Assembly: GCA_964036295.1 (NCBI GenBank)
Contig: OZ038462.1
Span: 16,366,264 to 16,430,263 of the forward strand
DNA: 64,000 bases
Direction of reading: 5' to 3'
Source: Plumapathes pennacea
Lineage: Eukaryota; Cnidaria; Anthozoa; Antipatharia; Myriopathidae
Under the pieces are notes generated by a model. It saw only the letters and a program-made list of their open reading frames with translations, made no database searches and was not told the DNA's origin. Each line of letters opens with the position of its first letter. Position 1 is the first letter of the stretch. Below are positions 47,225-58,610 of the stretch, one piece after another. The translations under genes and the position numbers were made by a program.

Positions 47225-49496
47225 AATATTTTCCTTACCAGCCACTCTTTCTTTATAAAAGCACAGTTAAGCGTGGATTGAGTAACGTTTTAAAGGTTAG
47301 CTATAGTTTACTCATCTATTAACCGAACTATATTTTAAACACAAGTTATGTAACTTCATACTTCTAAATAAAAAGCGTCGCAATAAATGAGCCTTGCGTT
47401 TATGTGCTGTGCGGATGGTTATGTTCTATCTAAAAACACTCTGTGTAAATATAACCACTGTTAACCGTGGTTTCAGTAACATTTTAAGGATTACCCATGG
47501 TTAACCATCTATTGAACAAAGTATGTTTTAAACAGAAATTGCGCAACTTTATGCTTCGTTTATGAAGCGTCACCATGACATACTGTGGCTTTTGTTCACT
47601 GTGCGGATAGTGATATTTTAATCACCACCCACTCTATGTTAATATAAACACAGTAAACCTTGGATTTACTAACATTTTAAGGGTTAAAAATTGTTACCCA
47701 TCTTTGAAACTTAAGCACATAAGTAAACTTGTGTAACTAGATTTTTTTTATATTAAGCATCACCAAGCTGTGATGTGGTGCTTGTTTACTGTGTAAATAG
47801 TAATAACTTAAATACCAGCTACTCCTTGTTAGTATAAGCACAGTTGATCGGGGTTTTACTAACATTTTAAGGGTTACCCATGGCTAACGATTTATTAAAC
47901 AAAACATGTTTGAAGCAGGGACTGTGTAACTGCGTGCCTCGTTTTTGAAGCGTCATCACGAAATACTGTGGCATTTGTTTGCTGTACGGACAGTAATGTT
48001 TTAATCACCATCCACTCTGTGTTAACATAAGCACAGTGGACCACGGTTCTACTAACACTTTAAGGGTTATCCATGGTTACCCATCTTTTAAATTTAAGAA
48101 AAAAGTGAAAAAAAAAACTGTCTAACTAGATGTTTGCAATAAAAGGCGTCACCAAGTCCTCATGTGGCGCTTGTTTCCTTTGGGCTTACTAATATCTTAA
48201 ATTCCACCAACTCTTTGTTAATATAAGCACAGTGAACCTTGGATTTACTAACATTTTAAGGGTTACCCATTGTTACCCATCTTTGAAACTTAAGAAAAAC
48301 AACAAAAGTTGTATAACTAGATTATTTCTATATAAGGCATCACCAAGCTGTGATGTGGCCCTTCTCTACTGTGGGAATAGTAATATTTTACTTACCAGCC
48401 ACTCTTTCTTTATAAAAGCACAGTTAAGCGTGGATTGAGTAACATTTTAAAGGTTAGTTATAGTTTAATCTTCTATCAACCGAACTATATTTTAAACACA
48501 ACTTATGTAACTTCATACTTCTAAATAAAAAGCGTCGCAATAACTGAGCCTTGCGTTTATGTACTGTGCGGAGGTTATGTTCTATCTAAAAACACTCTGT
48601 GTAAATATAACCACTGTTAACCGAGGTTTGAGTAACATTTTAAGGATTACCCATGGTTAACCATCTATTGAACGAAGTATATTTTAAACAGAGATTGCGC
48701 AACTTTATGCTTCGTTTATGAAGCGTCACCATGACATACTGTGGCTTTTGTTCACTGTGCGGATAGTGATATTTTAATCACCACCCATTCTATGTTAATA
48801 TAAACACAGTAAACCTTGGATTTACTAACATTTTAAGGGTTAACCATTGTTACCCATCTTTGAAACTTAAACACATAAGAAAAATTGTGTACCTAGATTT
48901 TTTTTATATTAAGCTTCACCAAGATGTGATGTGGTGCTTGTTTACTGTGTAAATAGTAATAACTTAAATACCAGCTACTCCTTGCTAGTATAAGCACAGT
49001 TGATCGGGGTTTCAGTAACATTTTAAATGTTACCCATGCTTAACGATTTATTAAACAAAATATGTTTGAAGCAGGGACTGTGTAACTGCGTGCCTCGTTT
49101 TTGAAGCGTCATCACGAAATACTGTGGCATTTGTTTGCTGTACGGACAGTAATGTTTTAATCACCATCCACTCTGTTTTAACTTAAGCACAGTGAACCAT
49201 GGTTCTACTAACATTTTAAGGGTCATCCATGGTTACCCATCTTTTAAACTCAAGAAAAAAGTGAAAAAAAATCTTGTCTAACTAGATGTTTGCAATAAAA
49301 GGCGTCACCAAGTCGTGATGTGGCGTTTGTTTCCTTTGGGCTTAGTAATATCTTAAATTCCACCAACTCTTTGTTAATATAAGCACAGTGAACCTTGGAT
49401 TTACTAACATTTTAAGGGTTACCCATTGTTACCCATCTTTGAAACTTAAGAAAAACAACAAAAGTTGTGTAACTAGATTATTTCTATATAAGGCAT
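47225..49496. repeat. satellite block 4
   Basis: Continues monomer F after the Penelope insertion; A monomers are at about 47372 and 48528 (1,156 bp apart). Subtracting the Penelope insertion, the distance 41067-47372 is again about 3,022 bp. It ends at ggcat (49492-49496), the target duplication of the Gypsy element. Confidence 0.92.
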
Positions 49497-49663
49497 TGTA
49501 ATGTCCTGTAGCAATACTAGTACACTTACTGGATATGTATTGATGTTTATTCACTCGGTGATTGCTGCAACTCATTCGATTACATTCAGTGATTACTTAT
49601 TTATGGGTGTATGGTATCCGTGTTATATATTAATGAGATTGCATCAAGTTACAGATCGTGACA
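49497..49663 (-). repeat. 3' LTR of Gypsy element
   Basis: 167 bp, tgtaatgtcc...gatcgtgaca; 166/167 identical by eye to the partner. The polypurine tract adjoins it on the inner side. Confidence 0.93.
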
Positions 49664-49889
49664 TCCCTCCCTTTTCAGTTAGGTCCCTATAAAATGTATC
49701 ATAGATGATAATCAGTCTTATAACTGGAATATAAGATTATTGGTAAATAGTCAATGTTCAGTTCATTCATTTCCAGATTCGATCCTTCATAGTCCCTTAG
49801 TTCTCTTTCGCCAGTCGATCCTTCAGTCGTTCTGATCGTCTGAGCGGTGGTGTTGTGTCACGAGGTACTTGCGGTTCTGCTGTGTTGTG

Positions 49890-52800
49890 TTAAGGCTGCG
49901 TTGCGGTTTCTACTTGTGTTGGCTCTGGTTGGATTGTACTCGGTACTGATGGTACTCGTACTCTGGCCTGTGAGCTGTCTGGTTGCTCTGGTCGTTCTTT
50001 GATTGTTCGTAGTAACTTGAACTTTGAGGCATCTCTGCAGATGTTCCTCTCGTCCTTGACTCTCTTGGCTTCTATCTGTGATCCTTTGATGTGTGTGACG
50101 ATATAGATGTAGGGCTCGTAGGGCGTTTGTCCCTTTTGTTTATTCTCTCTCTTTACCACTAATGCATCTCCGATCTTCAGTGTGTGTGCCTTGGTTGCTT
50201 GGTGTCTGTCGTGGTAGTGTTTACACTTGCTTTTGTAGCTGTGGTCTCTTGCTCTCACCTCCTCGTCATTGCTGTTTCTTCTTGTTGGGAAGTGATCCAG
50301 CTTGGTACGCACCTCTCTGTTCATCAGGAGCTGGTAAGGTGGGGTCTTCGTGGCAGGGTGTGGTGTGCTTCTATATGCTTGTAGCATATCGTAAATAGCT
50401 TCATGCGGGTCTAGATGGTCTTGCCTCGCTATGGTGAGGGTCTTGTTGACAAGTTTGTTGAATCCCTCAACTTGTCCGTTTGCCTTTGGATGCATGGGCG
50501 TAACGCGCCTGTGTCTGAACCCTGTCTCCTCTGCAAATTCACTGAATGCGTGTGACTGGAACGGTGGTCCGTTGTCTGTCTGTACTATTTCCGGTATGCC
50601 GTGCGTTGAGAAGATTTTCTTCAATCGCTTCTTGGTGCTTTCAAATGATGTCGATGTGGTGAATTCGACTTCCGGGTATCTGGAGTATTGGTCTGTGGCT
50701 ACCAGTGCGTATTCTCCGTTTGGGAATGGTCCGCAAAAGTCAACCTCTATGTGTGTCCATGGTCTCTCTGGGAGTGTTGTCATTTTTGCGGGTTCTGTGT
50801 GCTTGGTTACGGTAGAGATCTGGCATTCAAAGCATTTCTTCACTGAATCTTCAATCTCTACATTCATGCCTGGCCACCAGTATTTGTGCCTGATCATTTC
50901 TTTGGTTTTGGATAGTCCAAGGTGTCCTTGGTTGTGTGCTATCCTGATGATCTTTCCTCGTAGTTTCTCTGGTGGTATTATCTTGTTTAATCTGAGGATG
51001 ACGTCCTCTGCCTCGTATAACTCTGCTTGGAGATCTCTGTAGGGCTTTAAGACTGGATCTGTTTTGTTCCAGATGCCTGATCGCATGGCTTGTTTCAGGT
51101 GTTGTAGCTCTGGATCTGTCTTGGTTTCTGCTGCGATCTTGTCGAGCACAATCGCGTGATCTGCTTGTGTGATTGCTCTGACATGCTTCTCTGTTCCTGT
51201 CTTCTCCGTGTCGGGTAGTGGGTGTCTGGACATGTAGTCAGTGGCGTTTTCTTTTCCGGGGATGTGGACCATAGTGAAATCCAGGTTTTGCATCTTCATG
51301 ATGATTCGTTCTATCCTCGGAGGTAGTTTCGCCTGTGGATTGTTAAACAGCGGAAGCAGGGGTTTATGATCTGTGGCGAGTTGGAAGTGCTTTCCACCTA
51401 GCAAGTATATCTGCAGTCGTGATGTGGCGAATTCCACTGCTAGGGCCTCTCGTTCTATTTGTGAGTATCTGCTCTCCGTGTCTGTAAGAATCCGGCTTAC
51501 GTAGTGGACAGGTTGGAAGCCGTGTTGGGTTCTCTGGAAGAGTCCGCCTCCTAGTCCCTTCGGGCTGCCGTCGCAGATGACTAGGGTCTCCCGCGCTGGG
51601 TAATACGGTACTAAGACTGGAGCTGAAGTTATGGCATTCTTCAAGTCGTCAAATGCGGCTTGTTGCTCTGCGGTCCACTCAAACGTTGCTGTATCTTTGG
51701 TCAGGCGTCGTAGTGGTGCACAGCGGCTTGAAAAATTGCTGATGTAGCGTGACAGGTACGCTACCATTTGCAAAAACGAAACGAGTTCTTCTTTGGTGCT
51801 TGGTCGACTGCATGTTTGGACTGCCTCGATCTTATCTGGGCTAGGCTGTAGCCCATCAGCCGTGAATAGGTGTCCGTGGAAGTTGAGTGACGTCTTCCCG
51901 AACACGCATTTCTCTCTTCTTAGAGTGAGATTATGATCTTCGATCCGCTGAAGGAGCATCCGTAAATTCGTGTTGTGGTCGTCCCAGTCCACTCCTCCGA
52001 TCATTATGTCATCTCTGTTGTTTAGTACTCGTGGGATTCCGGAGATAACCTTGGCGATTTCTGCGTCGAAAAGGTCCTGGCTGTTCAGTCCTCCAAATGC
52101 TAATCGTTTGTATCTATAGTTTCCCCAGGGTGTGGAGAAAGTCATTATCCGCCTGGAATTTTCATCGAGGGAAAATTGATGATAGCCATGATTCAGATCC
52201 AACTTGCTGAATATCTTGCATCCCTTGAACTCCCTGATGAAGTCTTCAGTGATAGGTGCTTGCACTTGTCGCGTGCGCAGCATGGATTTGTTTACGAGCC
52301 TGAGATCTAAACATGCTCGAATATCCTTGGGGTTTTTGTGCTTGGGTTGCACTACTAATGGTGAACACCACGTGATAGCTTCGTGTTCTGGGACGGGTTC
52401 AATGATGTCGTTTTCTTCAAATTCTTCCAGCCGTTTTTTCAGCGGTTCTACCAGTTGGTACGGGACTCGTCGTGGTTTCTGCGCAACGGGGATCGCGTTA
52501 TCCTGCATCGGGACTTTTATCTTGATCACTTGGCCGTCACGCATGGCTCTTCCGATTCCTGTGAATCGCTCTTTGTATCGGTCCAATATTTCGTCGAGTT
52601 CTTTGTTCTTGTGATCTTGTGGTTCTTGTTTGTTGACACTTTTGACTTGTTTGTTCGGGCTTTTAAGTGCTCCGGTTTCATCAATTATCACCATGCCAAG
52701 TTCTTCCAGTGTTTGCCGTCCGATGAGTGGTGGGGAGTCGATTTTGCCTTTCACAATTATGAAAGTTGCTGGAACAAGTCGTGTTGGGTTTTCGATGGTG

Positions 52801-54050
52801 ACGTCAGCTTCTCCAAGTACTGGTAGGGATTCTTGAAGAGCTCTCAGCTTGATCTTTGATCGCTTCATGGTTATTTCTCGTGCCTGGTTCTGCAATTTCT
52901 TGAACTGACACTCATCCATGATGTTGGCTTCTGATCCAGTGTCAGGTTCAGCTTGGATAGTTACACCGTTGATCTGAACTGTACAAGTTTTCTCACGGTC
53001 CTTTTTGTTCTGGCTTGTGTGTCGGGTCCTTAAGTGATGCAGATAACAATCGTTGCTGCTCGAGCTGTCATCGTCGTTGCTTGAGCTGTCATCACGTTCC
53101 GCGTTGCTTTGATGTTCGACGTGTTTTGTACGCGATGTTTGTCTTGGGTTAGACTTGCTGGCGCCCCTATAATTGCGTCTCGATTCTTCACGATGCTTGC
53201 TATTTCTGGAGTGTGGATTTCTTGATCGGGTTTCTCGGTGTTTGTTGGTGTGCGGTTCCGATTTTGCACGGCACATGCGAGCATAGTGGTTAAATTTCCC
53301 ACAATGGTCACATGAGACGCCCATGGCTGGACATGTGTCGTGTCTGTTGGAATTCCCGCATCGTCCGCATGTTCCTTGGTTCGGGTTTCCTGGCTTTCTG
53401 GCTGCTATTTTCTTGATTCTGTCTGAGCCACGCTCTGCGTCGAGCTTCTTGCGTATTGCTCCGGCTTGTTCTGTTGTCTCTTCGTCGAGTGCTGTTTCCG
53501 TTAGGATTCGATCCAGTGTCCAGTTCTCGCGTATAGCCTTTGTCCTGATCTTGTTGTTCAGCATGGTTCTGATCAGATGATCGCGGATCGCATCGGTTTC
53601 GTGAGTGCCGTAGTCGCATTTCTTCGCGATATCTCTTATTCTTGCGTAGTAGTCTGCCAATCTTTCTTGGTGTTGCTGCTTCATCTCACTGAGCTGGAAG
53701 CGCGCGTAGTCTTTATTCTTCTTTGGTATGAAGTGGTTGTCAATCTTTCGGATCAAAACTTTGTATACATCGTCTCCGCCGTGGTCGGGATCTGGGAGTG
53801 CATCGTCGATATCGACAAGGTCTACTCCGCCGTAGATCAGTAGGCCATCCTTTTTCGTTTCGGGGTCTGTGATCCCGAAAAAGCGAAATTGTCTTTCGAT
53901 GTCCTTCTTGTATCGTTGCCACCGTACTGCTGTATCGTTTGGGTCAGATTGCTTTATGAAGGGCTTAATCTGCAAATTCCTTTGAATTACGATGTTTTCG
54001 CGTGCGGCAGTCGCGCCTGCCGTGCTCGTGGACGGTTCAGTGTTGGGCAT
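49890..54050 (-). CDS. Ty3/Gypsy Gag-Pol polyprotein
   Basis: 1,386 residues in a single frame. Gag is about 1-225, with a double zinc knuckle CGRCGN...CPAMGVSCDHCGKFNHYARMC (228-260). An aspartic protease has DTGS (370-373). Reverse transcriptase has D618 and the NRDD form of the catalytic box (678-681); an N-x-DD box instead of YxDD is known in some metazoan Gypsy lineages. RNase H begins at ICDGSPKG with DHKPL later, and integrase carries HHCC (HNQGHLG...CFECQ), D in EVDFCGPF, D in QTDNGPPF and E in NGQVEGF. It copies and integrates its own genome. The start ATG (54048-54050) lies only 18 bp inside the 5' LTR, so the leader is essentially just the primer site. No breaks were seen. Confidence 0.94.
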   Translation of the reverse strand: MPNTEPSTSTAGATAARENIVIQRNLQIKPFIKQSDPNDTAVRWQRYKKDIERQFRFFGITDPETKKDGLLIYGGVDLVDIDDALPDPDHGGDDVYKVLIRKIDNHFIPKKNKDYARFQLSEMKQQHQERLADYYARIRDIAKKCDYGTHETDAIRDHLIRTMLNNKIRTKAIRENWTLDRILTETALDEETTEQAGAIRKKLDAERGSDRIKKIAARKPGNPNQGTCGRCGNSNRHDTCPAMGVSCDHCGKFNHYARMCRAKSEPHTNKHRETRSRNPHSRNSKHREESRRNYRGASKSNPRQTSRTKHVEHQSNAERDDSSSNDDDSSSSNDCYLHHLRTRHTSQNKKDREKTCTVQINGVTIQAEPDTGSEANIMDECQFKKLQNQAREITMKRSKIKLRALQESLPVLGEADVTIENPTRLVPATFIIVKGKIDSPPLIGRQTLEELGMVIIDETGALKSPNKQVKSVNKQEPQDHKNKELDEILDRYKERFTGIGRAMRDGQVIKIKVPMQDNAIPVAQKPRRVPYQLVEPLKKRLEEFEENDIIEPVPEHEAITWCSPLVVQPKHKNPKDIRACLDLRLVNKSMLRTRQVQAPITEDFIREFKGCKIFSKLDLNHGYHQFSLDENSRRIMTFSTPWGNYRYKRLAFGGLNSQDLFDAEIAKVISGIPRVLNNRDDIMIGGVDWDDHNTNLRMLLQRIEDHNLTLRREKCVFGKTSLNFHGHLFTADGLQPSPDKIEAVQTCSRPSTKEELVSFLQMVAYLSRYISNFSSRCAPLRRLTKDTATFEWTAEQQAAFDDLKNAITSAPVLVPYYPARETLVICDGSPKGLGGGLFQRTQHGFQPVHYVSRILTDTESRYSQIEREALAVEFATSRLQIYLLGGKHFQLATDHKPLLPLFNNPQAKLPPRIERIIMKMQNLDFTMVHIPGKENATDYMSRHPLPDTEKTGTEKHVRAITQADHAIVLDKIAAETKTDPELQHLKQAMRSGIWNKTDPVLKPYRDLQAELYEAEDVILRLNKIIPPEKLRGKIIRIAHNQGHLGLSKTKEMIRHKYWWPGMNVEIEDSVKKCFECQISTVTKHTEPAKMTTLPERPWTHIEVDFCGPFPNGEYALVATDQYSRYPEVEFTTSTSFESTKKRLKKIFSTHGIPEIVQTDNGPPFQSHAFSEFAEETGFRHRRVTPMHPKANGQVEGFNKLVNKTLTIARQDHLDPHEAIYDMLQAYRSTPHPATKTPPYQLLMNREVRTKLDHFPTRRNSNDEEVRARDHSYKSKCKHYHDRHQATKAHTLKIGDALVVKRENKQKGQTPYEPYIYIVTHIKGSQIEAKRVKDERNICRDASKFKLLRTIKERPEQPDSSQARVRVPSVPSTIQPEPTQVETATQP

Positions 54051-54067
54051 CCTTCACCTCGTCGCCA
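54051..54067 (-). promoter_or_regulatory. primer-binding site of Gypsy element
   Basis: Minus strand TGGCGACGAGGTGAAGG begins one base inside the 5' LTR and ends against the gag ATG; the complement ends CGCCA as a tRNA 3' end would. The tRNA is not identified. Confidence 0.65.
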
Positions 54068-54068
54068 A

Positions 54069-54235
54069 TGTAATGTCCTGTAGCAATACTAGTACACTTA
54101 CTGGATATGTATTGATGTTTATTCACTCGGTGATTGCTGCAACTCATTCGATTACATTCAGTGATTACTTATTTATGGGTGTAAGGTATCCGTGTTATAT
54201 ATTAATGAGATTGCATCAAGTTACAGATCGTGACA
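54069..54235 (-). repeat. 5' LTR of Gypsy element
   Basis: 167-bp partner of 49497-49663, followed by ggcat and then satellite monomer F (catcacc). Confidence 0.93.
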
Positions 54236-54934
54236 GGCATCACCAAACTGTGATGTGGCCCTTCTCTACTGTGGGAATTGTAATATTTTCCTTACCAGCC
54301 ACTCTTTCTTTATAAAAGCACAGTTAAGCGTGGATTGAGTAACATTTTAAAGGTTAGTTATAGTTTACTCATCTATCAACCGAACTATATTTTAAACACA
54401 ACTTATGTAACTTCATACTTCTAAATAAAAAGCGTCGCAATAACTGAGCCTTGCGTTTATGTACTGTGCGGATGGTTATGTTCTATCTAAAAACACTCTG
54501 TGTAAATATAACCACTGTTAACCGAGGTTTCAGTAACATTTTAAGGATTACCCATGGTTAACCATCTATTGAACGAAGTATATTTTAAACAGAGATTGCG
54601 CAACTTTATACTTCGTTTATGAAGCGTCACCACGACATACTGTGGCTTTCTTTCACTGTCCGGATAGTGATATTTTAATCACCACCCACTCTATGTTAAT
54701 ATAAACACAGTAAACCTTGGATTTACTAACATTTTAAGGGTTAACCATTGTTACCCATCTTTGAAACTTAAACACATAAGAAAAATTGTGTACCTAGATT
54801 TTTTTTATATTAAGTTTCACCAAGATGTGATGTGGTGCTTGTTTACTGTGTAAATAGTAATAACTTAAATACCAGCTACTCCTTGTTAGTATAAGCACAG
54901 TTGATCGGGGTTTCAGTAACATTTTAAGTGTTAC
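54236..54934. repeat. satellite block 5
   Basis: Rest of monomer F, then A (about 54430), B and half of C; it breaks off inside C at aagtgttac. The next satellite (56490) starts at A, so the remainder of C plus D, E and F is missing across the intervening element. Confidence 0.9.
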
Positions 54935-56489
54935 TCGTCGAAGTAGTTTTTGGTGTGGCATTTTTAAGCGTCCCACCTTATTGCAGTTAAGACTGTCAGT
55001 CAGTCCGTCATGCTGTGTCAACAATTGCCTTTGAACTTTGAGCATCAGCGAATACGCATGAAGAAACGAAGAGATGGGAAGACGTTTTCTGGAGTTATTT
55101 TGATTGTTATCATTGTATTCCTGAATTGCCAGTAGATCTGTTGCACTTCCGAACCATTATCACAGAGGTTTCGGTAAATTTTCGGTTTGACAAGCGTAAA
55201 GTCAAAGTTGAAAGACGCGTGACCACTGACAGCTCTGATCGTGATCAAGCGACTTCAGTTTGTCGAATCATTTCTATCGTTTGATTATATTTGCTTTGCT
55301 TCACATAGTTTTCGCCAGCAATGAAAAATGCTTTAGAGAACTGAGAGAAGAAGAATTCTAAAGTGAATTTGACCAAAACCGCAAGTAATGTCAACAAGTG
55401 ATCAGATTTCATTTAAACCTATTCGACCTGAAACTCAGCCAAAAGAAGAAAGGCGTGTTTTCTTTAAGCACGTATTTAGCTTGAATGCAGCGCAGGCTGG
55501 AGTATCATGGCCTCTGATGAATATGTACATGTTGAACATAAGCTGTGCATGACATGAGTAATGAAGTCACTGATAGACTTTTTTCAGTGCGACTCCGGAA
55601 GGTCTCCTTCCGGTTCAAAGAGTTGAACTCGGTGAAGGATTTTAAATTCTCCCATTTCGAGCGTCTAAGTTTTATAATTTTCACCCTCTGCCACCTCGTA
55701 ACTGAGGGTTTTCAAAACTGAGACTAGCGAATAAGCGGTTCAGCAAAAGTGGAGGCCCGCGGAAACGGATGCGAACTTGACATACCTAAAATTGAGCAAT
55801 TTTTACAATGTGGCCTTGAGCCAGTTCTATTAAATACCCACTCCCGCAAAAGTACTTTTTACAAATTCGCGAGCTTACAGTTGCCTTGCTGCTTTGATCT
55901 ATCAGGCTTCTGAGTATTCGTGCTCTGTAACAAATATAAAATTGAAAGCGAGGAATGTCACACGAGAGATGTTTACAATATCATTGCGGTTTTGTTCACA
56001 GTGTGTTCAGTCCATTTGTGACTGCAAACTCAATCCTCAGAATTATTTCGGTGTATTTTTCATTTCTGGTATTCAATGACCATGCGAAACAAAGGCTACA
56101 TGATCGAATGAAAGAAACACTTCAATAGGCTTCTTCAAATATTTATCGGCGACAGCGGTATCCATCAAATATTTGTTTACGGCTATTCTCAAAGCTTCCG
56201 CGGTGAACGCGAGCCAAAATCGTTCCCGAAAATCCAGTTTATCCGTGCAGATTCTACAGAGCCAAATGGTGTTGAGTTTGGATGGGATGCAGTTAACTTT
56301 TACACACAAGTAACGAGCAATTCACTGGCCACATCTCGAATTGTTTAGCGAAGTCAATTACGTCATCGCCCAGCACGTGATAATATGAACCAATCACCGT
56401 GTGCTGATTCTCGACTCACAAAAAGGAAAAAAAATAATAATACAAAATTTGCGTTTTTAAGCTCGCTTGGGCCCCAGGCCCCCGCGAGC
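54935..56489 (-). mobile_element. Helentron-related piece with atypical left end
   Basis: The right end (from about 55,895) matches the relative at 10054-11794: part of the 637-bp unit, then the terminal region with cacgtgataatatgaaccaa and a GC-rich palindrome whose outer arms are GCTCGC and GCGAGC (56461-56489). Satellite A follows at the A tract. The left 0.95 kb (54935-55890) is unassigned and lacks the CTWG/hairpin end, so the piece is truncated or rearranged, and satellite is lost at its left edge. A 78-codon minus frame (56309-56073) has no recognised domain. Confidence 0.65.
55595..55613. other. short perfect hairpin
   Basis: CCGGAAGG-TCT-CCTTCCGG, 8-bp stem and 3-base loop, in otherwise unassigned sequence (54935-55890). 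No T tract follows, and no function is assigned. Confidence 0.45.
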
Positions 56490-58205
56490 AAAAAGCGTCG
56501 CAATATCTGAGCCTTGCGTTTATGTACTGTGCGGATGGTTATGTTCTAAAAATCTAAAAACACTCTGTGTAAATATAACCACTGTTAACCGTGGTTTCAT
56601 TAACATTTTAAGTATTACCCATGGTTAACCATTTATTGAACGAAGTATGTTTTAAACAGAGATTGCGCAACTTTATGCTTCGTTTATGAAGCGTCACCAT
56701 GACATACTGTGGCTTTTGTTCACTGTGCGGATAGTGATATTTTAATCACCACCCACTCTGTGTTAATATAAACACAGTAAACCTTGGATTTACTAAAATT
56801 TTAAGGGTTAACCATTGTTACCCATCTTTGAAACTTAAACACATAAGAAAAATTGTGTAACTAGATTTTTTCTATATTAAGCATCACCAAGCTGTGATGT
56901 GGTGCTTGTTTACTGTGTAAATAGTAATAACTTAAATACCAGCTACTCCTTGTTAGTATAAGCACAGTTGATCGGGGTTTCAGTAACATTTTAAGGGTTA
57001 CCCATGGTTAACGATTTATTAAACAAAATATGTTTGAAGCAGGGACTGTGTAACTGCGTGCCTCGTTTTTGAAGCGTCAACACGAAATACTGTGGCATTT
57101 GTTTGCTGTACGGACAGTAATGTTTTAATCACCATCCACTCTGTTTTAACTTAAGCACAGTGAACCATGGTTCTACTAACATTTTAAGGGTTATCCATGG
57201 TTACCCATCTTTTAAACTTAAAAAAAAAAATGAAAAAACATATTGTCTAACTAGATGTTTGCAATAAAAGGCGTCACCAAGTCGTGATGTGGCGTTTGTT
57301 TCCTTTGGGCTTAGTAATATCTTAAATTCTACCAACTCTTTGTTAATATGAGCACAGTGAACCGTGGTTTCAGTAACATTTTAAGGGTTATCAATAGTTA
57401 ACGATTTATTAAACAAAATATATTTGTCATTTGCTGTATATACAATATTGACCGATTTGTTCAATTATATTTTAAACAGAGACTATGTAACTTCATACTT
57501 CTAACAAAAATAGTCGCCATGACTCTCTTTGTTGCGTGATGTGGCGCTTGCTTACATTTGGAATAGTAATATCTTAAATACCAGCCACTCTTTGTTAAAA
57601 TAAACACAATTAACCGTGGTTTCAGTAACATTTAAACGGTTACCCATGGTTAACCATTTATTAAACAAAATATGTTTTAAAGAGAGTCTCTGTAACTTCT
57701 TGCTTCGTTTATAAAGCGTCACCATGACATACTGTGGCATTTGTTTACTTTGCGGATAGTGATATTTTAATCACCATCCACTCTATGTTAATACAAACAG
57801 AGTGAACCGTGAATTTACTAACATTTTAAGGATTACCCATCTTTGAAACTTAAAAAGATAACAATATTTGTGTAACTGGATTTTTTCTACATTAAGCATG
57901 ACGAAGCCGTGGTGTGGCGCTCCTTTACAATGAGAATAGCAAAATTTTAATTACCAGCCACTCTTTGTTTTTATAAACACATTGAACCGTGGTTTCAGTA
58001 ATATTTTAAGGGTTAGCCATTGTTTAACTATCTATTAAACGAAACATATTTCAATCAAATTATGTAACTTCATACTTCTAATGAAGAGCGTCGTTAAGAT
58101 TAACTGTTGCGTATATTTGCTGTGGGGATAGTTATGTTATATCTAAAGACACTGTGTTAATATAAGCACTGTTAATCGTGGTTTCAGTAGCATATAAATG
58201 GTCAG
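56490..58205. repeat. satellite block 6 with diverged array edge
   Basis: Monomers A-E (56,495 to about 57,340) resemble the main array. From about 57,340 the monomers still align to the family (gtggtttcagtaacatttta, ttacccatggttaaccattt) but carry many substitutions and indels that are not shared with the HOR copies. The repeat fades out near gtttcagtagcat at 58,185-58,200. Confidence 0.88.
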
Positions 58206-58217
58206 CAATGGTTACCT

Positions 58218-58481
58218 ACAATCAAATGCAAAATGGTCGAGACACTCGCAGAAAAAGACCCATTCTTCTCTTTTATTCCCTCACTCTCATCTGGATTTTA
58301 TTTGACAGCATCTTTCCCCCCTCCTCCGTTTCAATGTTGAGTATCCAATATTACACAACGAGATTTCAGGCCCGAACAACATTGAGAAGGGGGGAGAGGG
58401 GGAAAGAAATCAACAAAACTTAAAAGCCGATAAATTGCTCAAAATATGCACAGTGTCTCAACTACTTTTGCATTTGATTGT
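58218..58481. mobile_element. small inverted-repeat element a
   Basis: Ends ACAATCAAATGCAAAA...GAGACACT and the inverse AGTGTCTC...TTTTGCATTTGATTGT pair for about 28 bp; CT flanks both sides. It has no coding capacity. The interior holds purine runs (gaaggggggagaggggg) and aacattgag. It lies at the start of the non-satellite flank. Confidence 0.65.
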
Positions 58482-58583
58482 CTGAAAGTCATGTGTCGAA
58501 AATGCTGGCTCAGAGCGTCGTTTTTCGATTATGAAAGGCGATTTTTGGCATGATTCATCACTGTGTTATCTTCTATTAGGAAA
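58342..58583 (+). repeat. direct repeat X1 (partner 61101-61345)
   Basis: From tatccaat to ttctattaggaaa, near-identical to 61101-61345 in the same orientation. It includes the right part of element a plus about 100 bp of adjoining sequence. Confidence 0.85.
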
Positions 58584-58610
58584 AATAAGTTCTTTGGAGG
58601 TGGGGCGACT

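Larger units (their letters stand above)
49497..54235 (-). mobile_element. Ty3/Gypsy LTR retrotransposon, intact and recent
   Basis: 167-bp LTRs (49497-49663, 54069-54235) start TG and end CA and differ at one base by eye (gtaTgg / gtaAgg). A 5-bp duplication ggcat lies at 49492-49496 and 54236-54240. The LTRs enclose a primer site, one 1,386-codon gag-pol frame on the minus strand and a polypurine tract (AAAAGGGAGGGA, 49664-49675). All structural parts are intact, so it could be active. It is inserted in satellite monomer F. Confidence 0.95.
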
